NCBI GenBank assembly: GCA_004552445.1 | Contig: SFOJ01000003.1 | Location: 1 to 64,000 of the forward strand | Source: Mollicutes bacterium | GTDB lineage: Bacteria > Bacillota_I > Bacilli_A > RF39 > UBA660 | DNA: 64,000 nucleotides | Direction of reading: 5' to 3' | In this document: one piece after another, positions 8,441 through 16,650 of the stretch | Numbering within the stretch: position 1 is the stretch's first letter | Layout: each line of letters starts with the position of its first letter | The notes under the pieces: generated by a model | The model's database searches: none | What the model saw: only the letters and a program-made list of their open reading frames with translations | What the model was told of the DNA's origin: nothing | Made by a program: the position numbers and the translations under genes

Positions 8441-9683
8441 ATTTTATAAGTTTTCTCTCAAAACTAATAGTATCTTTATCATCAAAATTTATATAATCAA
8501 CTGATAGATTAACAGCCCTACCTTCTTCAAAATCAATATTTCCTACTAAAAATCCTTTATTAACAATAGTATATGAATTAGAAGGAAGATCAGCAAGTGT
8601 AGGAACTCTGAAGATTGCATATTTTCCATCAAAAAAGCATTTATATTGATGACTATGTCCAAAGAAATTTAAAAGTACTGTTGAATCTTCAACTTCATTT
8701 AATAACCTAGATATCTCATGTTTTAAAGAAATATATTCCTCCTTAGTTTTTATATATGACGTTCTATATCCAGTAATAACAAAATCTTTTCTTTCTTTTA
8801 AAGAATCTGAAACATCGAATCCACTTACAACAATAGGAAAAGAATCATGATTACCAAGCAACATTATATTAGTAACACTTTCATCATAAGGATAGTCTTC
8901 AATAACATGATTTATTTGAGCACCAATATTCGTATATTTTCTTTTGCAACGTCTATAATTAGCATAACTCCCTTCAATTAAATCACCAGCATGAAATATA
9001 TATTTAATACCATGACTTAATGCATAATCATAAACTTCTTTCAAATAATCAAAATTTTCATACTTACTTCCAAAATGAGTATCACTAATAACTATAAATT
9101 TAAGGTTATCACTTACATCTAAACTATAAGAATCAGATACATATGAATGGGATAAAACTCTTTCGTTATTAAGACCTTTTTGTACCATTAATTGCTTTTT
9201 AGGAATTCTATTAGTATGAACTCTAGCAACAGTATTTTCATATTTTAAAGTAGCTAATACTTCATCAATACTATTTTTAACTAAATTTAAATATATTTTT
9301 TCTGACTCACTTCCATAATTATATAAATCAATATACATAGCTTTAAGTAAAGATAAATAAACAGATAAACTAATATTAAGTAATGATATTATCTCTATAT
9401 AACTTTCTCCATCACATAACATATCAAATATTTGATTTCTCTTAGCACCACCAAAATTTCTAGTAACATTCTTAATCTTCTTTTTTAGTAATACATCAAT
9501 CATAGAAATTAAATAAAAACTCTCTTCATCCATAGAGGAAACTATATCACTTCTTATTTTCCTTAGCATAGAAACCACATAAGACTTTTCTAAATTTAAT
9601 GTTTTAGATATAGAATCAACATCATAACCTTGTTTGACTAAATTAATTATATATTCATATACATCAAAATTAACATTCTTCAT
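8439..9683 (-). CDS. Metallophosphoesterase with N-terminal helix-turn-helix-like repeats
   Basis: The 414-residue protein has a C-terminal calcineurin-type domain (about 195-400). Its metal-binding blocks appear in order: ISDTHFGSKYENFDY, HAGDLIEG, LLGNHDSFP and FFGHSHQYK. The first 110 residues hold two short helical repeats resembling HTH modules, YEYIINLVKQGYDVDSISKTL and a second copy near 70-110 (IFDMLCDGESYIEIISLLNI). These suggest contact with nucleic acid or protein. No signal peptide is present, so it acts in the cytoplasm. The substrate is not known; phosphodiester cleavage is the family role. Confidence 0.75.
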   Translation of the reverse strand: MKNVNFDVYEYIINLVKQGYDVDSISKTLNLEKSYVVSMLRKIRSDIVSSMDEESFYLISMIDVLLKKKIKNVTRNFGGAKRNQIFDMLCDGESYIEIISLLNISLSVYLSLLKAMYIDLYNYGSESEKIYLNLVKNSIDEVLATLKYENTVARVHTNRIPKKQLMVQKGLNNERVLSHSYVSDSYSLDVSDNLKFIVISDTHFGSKYENFDYLKEVYDYALSHGIKYIFHAGDLIEGSYANYRRCKRKYTNIGAQINHVIEDYPYDESVTNIMLLGNHDSFPIVVSGFDVSDSLKERKDFVITGYRTSYIKTKEEYISLKHEISRLLNEVEDSTVLLNFFGHSHQYKCFFDGKYAIFRVPTLADLPSNSYTIVNKGFLVGNIDFEEGRAVNLSVDYINFDDKDTISFERKLIK

Positions 9684-9722
9684 AGTTCCTCCTTAAGTTA
9701 TAAAATATAATACTATAAAAAA

Positions 9723-9739
9723 AGAGTTTTTAAAACTCT
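9723..9739 (-). terminator. Intrinsic terminator after the CPBP protease gene
   Basis: A 7-bp stem (AGAGTTT/AAACTCT) overlaps the stop codon of the gene at 9738 and is followed by seven U on the minus strand. Confidence 0.65.
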
Positions 9740-11192
9740 ATTTTTCATATTCAACTTTATATAAGTTAGAATCTATATCTATTATATATTTATCTTTAGT
9801 TTCTGATATAAATAATGGATATTTATAATTTTCATTTTTTAAAGTCATATATCCTATTTCACTAATCAAAGGAATATCATAAGTTCTAAATGACTTTTTA
9901 AATTCGTCTAAAAATGATTGGGTATTAGATAAATTATTTTTATTTAAAAAATTACTATAATATATTTTAGTTTCTGAATTTGTACTATTAATTATAATTA
10001 TATAAGAACTCATATTTTCAATTATTTCAAATGATTTAATATCTTTATAGTCAAATACAATAAAATCATCATTATTCTTATTTCTCACTTCTAAAAATCC
10101 ATCATTATTTATAAAAAATTCATATACATAATTCGCTTCTATTTTATCATCATCACCAATATATATTTCTCTAGTATGATTAATAGTATAAGAATCATAA
10201 TATGGATAATGTGTCTCAATATTATTATATTTAATAGTCTTAGAATTAAATTCATAACATACTTGATAATCTTCATAACCATCAATAAATACTTGAATTG
10301 GCAATAATAATAAAACAAATAATACAATCATAGTACATACTAATCTTCTGTCATTTTTATCTATTACTTTACTACCATCTTTTAAATTTGTTCTCTTGAG
10401 TACAAGTAAAGCACCTACTAAATTAATACCTGATAATATTAATGTTGAAAAAGAACTATAAAGAATAATACCAGTTGTTGGTGTATTAAAAGTACAATCT
10501 TTTATTAAATTCAAATCACCAAGCATTAAACAAAAATCATAAACTCCATGTAAAAATATAACAGCCCATATATTTTTTGTTTTATAATATATACTTCCTA
10601 GTAAAAGGCCGACTGATGTAGCTTGAATAACCTGAATTATAGTCGTAAGTAAATCTTGACCAGACATTAAATTAGTTAAATGAATTAAACCAAATATTAA
10701 AGACGAAAACAATATAGAAAGTATTATATGTCTCTTAGTATCTCCGTATCTTTCAATAAATTCATTTTGAAGCCATCCCCTACATAAAAATTCTTCAGCA
10801 ATACCAATAAATATTGTTAAAAATAATAAATTTATAAAGTTTCCAAGATTAAATCCATTAAGAGAAGATAAACTTCCAATTAATGATATACCAGCTATTA
10901 TAAGCATTGGAAAACCTAACGAAATTGATTTAAAAAACTTTTGCTTTTTATCTGTAAATACATATGAATTCTTAAATAAAAGCATAACAACTAGTACTAA
11001 TAAAGCATATATAACCTCTAATAAAAGTTCTGTACCATATTTATAGTATGAAATATTATTTGATATAAATGATGGCAAAATTGTTATAACTCCATCTATT
11101 AATATAAATACAATTAACATTTCTATAAAATACAAAAAAATATTCTTTTTATCCTTTTTCATATTACACCTATTTATCTTTCTCATCATCAT
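9738..11192 (-). CDS. CPBP family intramembrane metalloprotease with C-terminal soluble extension
   Basis: About eight hydrophobic helices fill the first 295 residues. The CPBP (Abi) signature is visible: GIAEEFLCRGWLQNEF (EExxxR), FGLIHLTN, then HGVYDF. These give the glutamate and histidine residues of the membrane active site. The final 190 residues, after one more helix near 285-305, are a soluble beta-rich region without a recognised domain. Bacterial CPBP proteins process membrane substrates or bacteriocin-related peptides. The start overlaps the end of the DUF1003 gene by 23 nt; ATG 11162 (MKKDKKNIF) is a plausible alternative start. Confidence 0.8.
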   Translation of the reverse strand: MMMRKINRCNMKKDKKNIFLYFIEMLIVFILIDGVITILPSFISNNISYYKYGTELLLEVIYALLVLVVMLLFKNSYVFTDKKQKFFKSISLGFPMLIIAGISLIGSLSSLNGFNLGNFINLLFLTIFIGIAEEFLCRGWLQNEFIERYGDTKRHIILSILFSSLIFGLIHLTNLMSGQDLLTTIIQVIQATSVGLLLGSIYYKTKNIWAVIFLHGVYDFCLMLGDLNLIKDCTFNTPTTGIILYSSFSTLILSGINLVGALLVLKRTNLKDGSKVIDKNDRRLVCTMIVLFVLLLLPIQVFIDGYEDYQVCYEFNSKTIKYNNIETHYPYYDSYTINHTREIYIGDDDKIEANYVYEFFINNDGFLEVRNKNNDDFIVFDYKDIKSFEIIENMSSYIIIINSTNSETKIYYSNFLNKNNLSNTQSFLDEFKKSFRTYDIPLISEIGYMTLKNENYKYPLFISETKDKYIIDIDSNLYKVEYEK

Positions 11193-11691
11193 TCAACATT
11201 TTTAATATTTTATTTTGATTAGATATTATCTTAGTCATTTGATCATGTAATTCCTCAAGAATAAGTTCGCTTTTTAAATCAGTCTTATAATCATTTTTTC
11301 CTCTTAAAGTATCTTTTTTAGCTGCCCTATTTTGACTCATCATAATAATTGGTGCTTGTAAAGCAGCAATACATGATAAGAATAAATTAAGTAATATAAA
11401 TGGATATGGATCAAAAGCATTATCCTCACTAAGTATTATAAGGTTTATTACCATCCATAATATCAAAAATAAAACAAATCCAACTATAAATCCCCAACTA
11501 CCTGCTTTCTCAGTAATTTTATCAGCTAGTTTATCTTTCCAAGTTTCATTTTCTTCAGCTTGTTTATCAACATCTATTGCAATTGGTTCATTAAATAAAA
11601 TTTCCATTAATTGAGATTCATCTTCGTTTTCTAATTCTTTATTTTTAAGTAACATTTTTACTATTTCTTTTTTAGTTTTAATTTGTCCCAT
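11170..11691 (-). CDS. DUF1003 family membrane protein
   Basis: The 173-residue protein carries the DUF1003 core: ADKITEKAGSWGFIVGFVL, then LILWMVINL, then DPYPFILLNLFLSCIAALQA, then PIIMMSQNRAAKKD. This is two transmembrane helices with a conserved DPYPF loop. A charged cytoplasmic tail (KSELILEELHDQMTKI) probably forms a coiled coil. The family is widespread and lacks a firm function. It is upstream of, and overlaps, the CPBP protease gene, so the two are probably co-transcribed. Confidence 0.85.
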   Translation of the reverse strand: MGQIKTKKEIVKMLLKNKELENEDESQLMEILFNEPIAIDVDKQAEENETWKDKLADKITEKAGSWGFIVGFVLFLILWMVINLIILSEDNAFDPYPFILLNLFLSCIAALQAPIIMMSQNRAAKKDTLRGKNDYKTDLKSELILEELHDQMTKIISNQNKILKMLNDDEKDK

Positions 11692-11777
11692 ATATATCTA
11701 CCTCTACTATAAATAATAATATAACAAATATTTTTTAAAGTAAAGAACAAGGCCCACATTTATAATTTTTAAAGCAA

Positions 11778-11863
11778 TAAAAAAAATCCGCATACACGGA
11801 TATTAATTACCAATGGTACCGTAAGGATTTAGTTAATGAAGCCCTAAACCTTGTTTAATGTAT
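11778..11863 (-). ncRNA. Possible small structured RNA ending in an intrinsic terminator
   Basis: The gap between the NUDIX and DUF1003 genes has no credible ORF but contains ordered secondary structure on the minus strand. There is a 7-bp hairpin (GGTTTAG with CTAAATC), then a short TACCA/TGGTA element, then a terminator stem ATCCG/CGGAT (11786-11801) followed by eight U. A 17-nt-spaced promoter-like pair lies just upstream. Two 7-nt inverted repeats, AACAAGG at 11746 and CCTTGTT at 11849, flank the core. It matches no RNA family I recognise. It may simply be the NUDIX 3' untranslated region. Confidence 0.35.
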
Positions 11864-11869
11864 AAATAA

Positions 11870-11898
11870 ATTTTACTGCAAATTTGTATATTAGTAAA
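11870..11898 (-). promoter_or_regulatory. Possible promoter for the 11.8 kb RNA
   Basis: TTTACT (11893-11898), a 17-nt spacer and TAAAAT (11870-11875) lie downstream of the NUDIX stop codon and point at the structured segment. In DNA this A+T-rich such matches also occur by chance. Confidence 0.3.
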
Positions 11899-11931
11899 CA
11901 ATTTTCTAACAGAAACTTGCAATTTATCTAA

Positions 11932-12480
11932 CTATTTTAGTTCTAACTTTCTAACACTTGTATTTTGTTTTTTATTTTTATAACAAGCTAATATAATTAA
12001 TAATTCCTTTTGAAAATATATATTTCTAGGATTATTATTAACATTTTTCAAGATCATATTTTCTAAGTCTTCTAATGAAACTAATTCTAATCTAAAATTA
12101 CCTTTTTGTTCTTTTTCTGTTAGCTTTCGTGAGTTTTTTTTAATACCTTTATATAAACCTAAAAAATAATGAGTTTGTACTAATCTATTTTGAAATGTTC
12201 CATCTCTTTTCGGGTAGTCTTTTTGATAATAATTTAAAGTTACCAAAAAATCTAATTCATTAGCACTATATTCTTGTCCAAGTTCTTCACTTAATTCTCT
12301 AGTAATGGCATCAGATAATGTTTCTCCTTCATCAACTTTACCACCTGGTAATAAAATTACATTACCATAATTAGCTATTAATATTCTATTGTTTTCATCA
12401 ACTAAAATTGCTCTTGCTTTTGAATTAAATTCTTTCACTTCATCAAATTGTAGATTATCTTCATTAATTACTAATCCCAT
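11932..12480 (-). CDS. NUDIX hydrolase
   Basis: The 182-residue protein carries a full NUDIX box, beginning GGKVDEGETLSDA and continuing ITRELSEELGQ (about 46-69). It fits GX5EX7REUXEEXGU, so the metal-binding glutamates are in place. NUDIX enzymes hydrolyse nucleoside diphosphates linked to another group. The substrate cannot be read from the sequence; damaged nucleotides or nucleotide sugars are typical. The N-terminus (about 1-20) is a short extension before the fold. It is transcribed away from the tRNA-Ala terminator. Confidence 0.88.
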   Translation of the reverse strand: MGLVINEDNLQFDEVKEFNSKARAILVDENNRILIANYGNVILLPGGKVDEGETLSDAITRELSEELGQEYSANELDFLVTLNYYQKDYPKRDGTFQNRLVQTHYFLGLYKGIKKNSRKLTEKEQKGNFRLELVSLEDLENMILKNVNNNPRNIYFQKELLIILACYKNKKQNTSVRKLELK

Positions 12481-12497
12481 AAAACACCAACTTTACT

Positions 12498-12523
12498 AAA
12501 AAACGAACCTTTGTAAGGTTCGT
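12498..12523 (-). terminator. Intrinsic terminator of the tRNA-Ala gene
   Basis: A perfect 9-bp stem (ACGAACCTT/AAGGTTCGT, 3-nt loop) lies 12 nt past the CCA end and is followed on the minus strand by five T. Confidence 0.85.
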
Positions 12524-12535
12524 ATCAATTCTTTA

Positions 12536-12612
12536 TGGTGGAGAATGTGGGACTTGAACCCGCGACCTCCTGCGTGCAAGGCAGATGCTCTAGCCAACTG
12601 AGCTAATTCCCC
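12536..12612 (-). tRNA. tRNA-Ala (anticodon TGC), CCA encoded
   Basis: The 77-nt sequence folds into a standard cloverleaf. The acceptor stem is GGGGAAT with ATTCTCC (one G-U). The D arm is AGCTCAGTTGG, the anticodon loop TTGCACG reads TGC, the T arm contains GGTTCAAGTCC, and the discriminator A is followed by encoded CCA. It has its own promoter and terminator. Confidence 0.97.
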
Positions 12613-12647
12613 ATTAGGTAGGCACTTGATAACAATCAAGCGTATTA

Positions 12648-12677
12648 ATATTATCATATAAATTACGAATAAGTCAA
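12648..12677 (-). promoter_or_regulatory. Promoter of the tRNA-Ala gene
   Basis: TTGACT (12672-12677), an 18-nt spacer and TAATAT (12648-12653) lie about 36 nt before the mature tRNA end, directly after the yvcK stop codon. Confidence 0.65.
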
Positions 12678-12688
12678 GTATTATTTTA

Positions 12689-13627
12689 CTATTTTATTAA
12701 AATATTCATAATTTCTAGTGCCAATTTAACATTATCATGCCTTATTATGTTATTTTCTATCTTAATTAAAGGTTTATTTATATGTTCAATTTTAATATTT
12801 TTAGAATCTACTACTACTAAATCCTTTTGTTCTTGTGTCTCATATATTTTAACTATTTCAGGGTCAATCTCTTCACTATTAGTAATTAAAATATCTACTT
12901 TTCTCTTACCTAAATACTTGTTTAATAATTTTACATGATCACTAGCTTTAAAATTATCAGTTTCACCTGGTTGAGTAACAACATTACATACATAGATTAT
13001 TTTAGCATTAGAGTTGTCTATTGCTTTAACTACATCTTTGCATAATAAATTAGGAATAATACTAGTATATAGACTACCCATACTAAGTATTATCGCGTCA
13101 GCATCTTTAATCTTTTCAAGCACTTCAGGATTTGCTTTAGCTTTCTCTTTATAAAATACTTTCTTAATTTTTTTAGGGCTTAAAGTTATATGATGTTCTC
13201 CTTCAATAACTTCTCCATCTTCCATTTCACCCATTAAAGTTACACATTCATCAGTTAAAGGAAGAACTTCACCTTTCATATTAAGTATTTCACTAATAAG
13301 TTTAATTCCCGAAGATAAATTACCACCAATATCAGTTAAAGCAGCAAGTATCAAGTTACCAACAGTATGACCATCAAAATCACCTTTAGAACAGAATCTA
13401 TAATTTACAAGTTTCTCAACTATATCCTCAGTCTCTGCTAAAGCAATTAAAACCCTTCTAATATCTCCTACCGCAGGTATATTAAATTCTTCTCTTATTT
13501 TTCCAGTACTCTTTCCATCATCACAAACACTAACAACAGCTGTTATATCAAATGGAAATTGTTTAAGTCCTTTTAGTAAAACAGATTGCCCTGTTCCACC
13601 ACCCAAAACCACTAATTTTTTGTTCAT
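12689..13627 (-). CDS. yvcK: YvcK/CofD-like protein (gluconeogenesis factor)
   Basis: The 312-residue protein starts KLVVLGGGTGQSVLLKGLK and includes VVSVCDDGKSTGKIREEF, PAVGDIRRVL, DGHTVGNLILAAL and the SMGSLYTSIIPNLL and VVTQPGETDNF blocks. This is the UPF0052/YvcK family, related to CofD. YvcK binds UDP-GlcNAc, supports growth on gluconeogenic carbon and affects wall synthesis and shape. In B. subtilis it sits with rapZ and whiA; neither neighbour is present here. Two closely spaced genes precede it, one of them encoding a VanY-like wall protein. Confidence 0.93.
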   Translation of the reverse strand: MNKKLVVLGGGTGQSVLLKGLKQFPFDITAVVSVCDDGKSTGKIREEFNIPAVGDIRRVLIALAETEDIVEKLVNYRFCSKGDFDGHTVGNLILAALTDIGGNLSSGIKLISEILNMKGEVLPLTDECVTLMGEMEDGEVIEGEHHITLSPKKIKKVFYKEKAKANPEVLEKIKDADAIILSMGSLYTSIIPNLLCKDVVKAIDNSNAKIIYVCNVVTQPGETDNFKASDHVKLLNKYLGKRKVDILITNSEEIDPEIVKIYETQEQKDLVVVDSKNIKIEHINKPLIKIENNIIRHDNVKLALEIMNILIK

Positions 13628-13645
13628 ATTTTTCCCTCTGTTAAT

Positions 13646-14089
13646 TTATTTTATTATATTGTTCTTCTTTTTATTCTTTTTAGCAAGCTTATAAAATTCA
13701 TCAATTTTCTTAGCATACTCTTTATATAATCCTTTTTCTCTTAAATTGCTTAAGTAATCATGTACTTCTTCTAACTTAATAGTACCTAAGAAAAATTCCT
13801 GATATCCATCCCCCTCATATACTATTGTACCATACTTTTTATCAATTAAAAAACCTGGTCTAGATTTATACCCATAGTTTACACTATAAGTCCTTTTAGT
13901 TAATATTTCTTTCGCATGAGTTTCAGGAAAATAAGAACCAATAGATTTCTTACTTGATAATTCAAAAAACAATTTTACTTCACTACCATCAGATAAATAA
14001 ATTTTATTCATTTTAGATATAGGTTTATAAGAATCTAAACCTACAAAATACATTTTATCTATAGGTACGCATAAATACTCTTTATTCAT
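13646..14089 (-). CDS. Conserved protein of unknown function
   Basis: The 147-residue soluble protein has no signal peptide or membrane segment. The first two thirds look beta-rich (KMYFVGLDSYKPISKMNKIY and similar), and the last 45 residues are helical and very lysine-rich. I recognise no family. It lies between the VanY-like gene (13 nt away) and yvcK (18 nt away), so all three are probably one operon. Context suggests a link to the envelope or wall metabolism, but no residue-level evidence supports a specific role. Confidence 0.5.
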   Translation of the reverse strand: MNKEYLCVPIDKMYFVGLDSYKPISKMNKIYLSDGSEVKLFFELSSKKSIGSYFPETHAKEILTKRTYSVNYGYKSRPGFLIDKKYGTIVYEGDGYQEFFLGTIKLEEVHDYLSNLREKGLYKEYAKKIDEFYKLAKKNKKKNNIIK

Positions 14090-14102
14090 TTTTTACTCCT
14101 TT

Positions 14103-15044
14103 TTATTTATCAACAAAATATGCATAATATTCTTCATAACAAATATTTTCTGATTTAATAATATTAGACGCTTCACTACCAACATATCTAAGTCTCCAAG
14201 TAGAACTTTCAAACCCAGTTATACTACTTTTTCCATCAGGAAATCTAAATATAAAGCCAAACCTATAAGCATTATCATAAAGCCATTTATATTCAGGACT
14301 TTCTTTAGGTTTATCATATGACTTATATAATGGAACTATATTAAATGAAAGACCAGTTTGATATTCAGAGTGCCCTGCTCTAGCAGCAATCCTATCAGCT
14401 TCACTGTAACCATAAGCATTTTTATATTTTTGAAATATTTTTTCTTGATCAGAGTATGATCTATATCCATCAGATAATACAAATGTATATCCTTCCTCAC
14501 TAGCTGCTTCAATTAGTGCAATAATATTATCCATAATACTTTCACTAATTTTAACGCCACTATAAGCATATTGAGTTGAAACATCTATAATATCATCAGG
14601 CTCATAATCCTTACTTAGACCGTAAAGTCTATTAACAAGCATTAATTCACCCTTAGACACATCAGTTTCCTTAGTATTATCAAACCAATCAATATTAGAT
14701 TCAGTATTAATGATTGTAATTATATTTTTATAACTTTCAAGTTTATTTTCTTTTTTATAATCTAAATACTTAGATAAGTTTTTATATATAAAATATTTTT
14801 CATTCATAAGTTTAACAATATTCTTATCATATTTTAATTCTAAAAGTTTATCTATCTCACTATCGCTTAATTTATTTTTAATAGTTGTTATTTCATCTTC
14901 TTTATATCCAACTAAACTAAGTTTATACTCATAAGTTTGTTTATATTTATAATTACTTATTAGCTTATATGTAGTAAATATAATTACACTCAAAACAACT
15001 ATAAATACAAAAAATCTATAATAGTTAAATTTTCTAACAACCAT
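14103..15044 (-). CDS. VanY-like D,D-carboxypeptidase family protein, probably catalytically dead
   Basis: The 313-residue protein has an N-terminal membrane anchor (about 10-28), a helical segment, and a C-terminal VanY/peptidase M15 domain (about 145-310). The fold is recognisable from FVLSDGYRSYSDQEKIFQ, RAGHSEYQTGLSF and WRLRYVG. The zinc and catalytic residues are substituted. The usual SEHQTGLAxD reads SEYQTGLSFN, and the usual EPWHxRYVG reads STWRLRYVG. Thus His, Asp, Glu and His are all absent. It may bind peptidoglycan without cutting it. It is the first gene of the operon leading to yvcK. Confidence 0.75.
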   Translation of the reverse strand: MVVRKFNYYRFFVFIVVLSVIIFTTYKLISNYKYKQTYEYKLSLVGYKEDEITTIKNKLSDSEIDKLLELKYDKNIVKLMNEKYFIYKNLSKYLDYKKENKLESYKNIITIINTESNIDWFDNTKETDVSKGELMLVNRLYGLSKDYEPDDIIDVSTQYAYSGVKISESIMDNIIALIEAASEEGYTFVLSDGYRSYSDQEKIFQKYKNAYGYSEADRIAARAGHSEYQTGLSFNIVPLYKSYDKPKESPEYKWLYDNAYRFGFIFRFPDGKSSITGFESSTWRLRYVGSEASNIIKSENICYEEYYAYFVDK

Positions 15045-15131
15045 TATTCACTTTCCTCCATTATAATTATACTAAATTTAACTTAATTTTTATAGACATT
15101 AGTCATAAATAGACAAAATATTACAACAAAA

Positions 15132-15156
15132 AAAGCAATTTGTTTCAAATTGCTTT
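15132..15156 (-). terminator. Intrinsic terminator after cysS
   Basis: A perfect 11-bp stem (15132-15142 with 15146-15156, 3-nt loop) just past the cysS stop is followed by T on the minus strand. Confidence 0.85.
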
Positions 15157-15159
15157 CAT

Positions 15160-16560
15160 CTACTTTTTAATTTCAAATGTAGTTCCTTCACGAGTATCTT
15201 TAAGTATAATACCCATTTCTAATAATTCATTACGTATTTGATCTGCAAGTTCATAATTCTTATTCTTTTTAGCTTCATTTCTCTCTTCAATTTTAGAATT
15301 AATAAATTCTATATCTACTTGAATAGTGTTATTAATTTCAGTAGTAAGTTCAAGTCCCAAAACTTTATCAAAATCTTTAATTAATTCATACTTAGTTAAA
15401 TCATTAGTATTAGCTTTTAATACATCATATATTACACTAATTGCATTAGCAGTATTGATATCATCTTCTAAGTAAGAAACAAAATTATTTTTGTAAATGT
15501 TAAATGTCTCAGTATCAACTTCTCCTTCTTTAGATAGACTTAACACTCTATTTTTAAGTTTTTTATAAGCATTTTCTGCTCCATCTAATGAACTATAACT
15601 AAATGTTAATTGTTTTCTATAATGACTTTGCAAACATAAGAAACGATAACTAAGTGGATCATATCCATTTTCAATTAATGTATCTACCGTTAATGTCTTA
15701 CCTTTACTTTTACTCATTTTTCCACTTTCATCATTTAAATGTTCAACATGAAACCAATACTTACACCAAGGATGACATAAAAAACTTTCAGATTGAGCAA
15801 TTTCATTAGTATGATGAGGAAATATATTATCAACACCACCACAGTGAATATCTAATTGTTCACCTAAATATTTCATACTAATACCAGAACATTCTATATG
15901 CCAACCTGGATATCCAAGACCAAATGGACTCTCCCATTTTAAATCTTGACTATCAAATTTAGATTTAGTAAACCAAAGAACAAAATCAGCTTTATTCTTT
16001 TTATTATTATCAACTTCAACTGTTTCTCTCACACCATCTAATAACTCATCTTCTGTATGATTAGTTAAAACATAATATTGTTTTAATTTACTAGTATCAA
16101 AATATACATTTCCACCTGCTTCATATGCATAACCTGTGTCTAATAACTTTTGAATTATTTTAATATATTCATCTATATTTTCAGTAGCTGGACTAACTAT
16201 TTCAGGTTTAATAATATTAAGTTTTTTAAAATCTTCAAAGAATATATCTGTATAATATTTAGCTATTTCTAATACAGTTTTATGCTCCTTTTGAGCAGCA
16301 GTAACCATCTTATCATTACCTGTATCAGAATCACTAGATAAGTGCCCTACATCTGTAATATTCATACATCGTTTAACATTATACCCTAAATATCTTAATG
16401 TACGCTCTAATACATCTTCCATTATATAAGTTCTTAAGTTTCCAATATGTGCAAAATGATAGACTGTAGGTCCACATGTATACATATTAACAACTTTACC
16501 ATTCCAAGGAATAAATTCCTCTTCACTATGACTTAAAGTATTATAAATCTTTAATGACAT
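15160..16560 (-). CDS. cysS: Cysteinyl-tRNA synthetase
   Basis: The 466-residue class I synthetase has the zinc cysteine in MYTCGPTVYHFAHIGNLRTY, which also holds the HIGH-type motif. It continues with KRCMNITDVGHLSSDSDTGN, WHIECSGISMKYLG (second zinc ligand), HHTNEIAQSE and the KMSKSKGKT loop. A helical DALR domain and a short C-terminal domain ending RNELLEMGIILKDT complete a normal length. It charges tRNA-Cys. A strong terminator follows. No T-box leader is seen upstream in the gap to recA. Confidence 0.97.
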   Translation of the reverse strand: MSLKIYNTLSHSEEEFIPWNGKVVNMYTCGPTVYHFAHIGNLRTYIMEDVLERTLRYLGYNVKRCMNITDVGHLSSDSDTGNDKMVTAAQKEHKTVLEIAKYYTDIFFEDFKKLNIIKPEIVSPATENIDEYIKIIQKLLDTGYAYEAGGNVYFDTSKLKQYYVLTNHTEDELLDGVRETVEVDNNKKNKADFVLWFTKSKFDSQDLKWESPFGLGYPGWHIECSGISMKYLGEQLDIHCGGVDNIFPHHTNEIAQSESFLCHPWCKYWFHVEHLNDESGKMSKSKGKTLTVDTLIENGYDPLSYRFLCLQSHYRKQLTFSYSSLDGAENAYKKLKNRVLSLSKEGEVDTETFNIYKNNFVSYLEDDINTANAISVIYDVLKANTNDLTKYELIKDFDKVLGLELTTEINNTIQVDIEFINSKIEERNEAKKNKNYELADQIRNELLEMGIILKDTREGTTFEIKK

Positions 16561-16621
16561 ATGCTATTACACCTCTTTCTTTAAAATAAATTCTATCACA
16601 TTTTATGCTTTATTAAAAGAA

Positions 16622-16650
16622 AAAAGATTGAATATTTATTATTCAAACTT
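16622..16650 (-). terminator. Intrinsic terminator after recA
   Basis: An imperfect stem AAGTTTGAATA/TATTCAATCTT (one mismatch) with a 5-nt loop and a run of U on the minus strand lies immediately after the recA stop. Confidence 0.65.

Noticed and set aside
11746..11855. Small transposable element with AACAAGG inverted ends
   Set aside because: The repeats are only 7 nt, no target duplication is visible, and no second copy was seen in the window.
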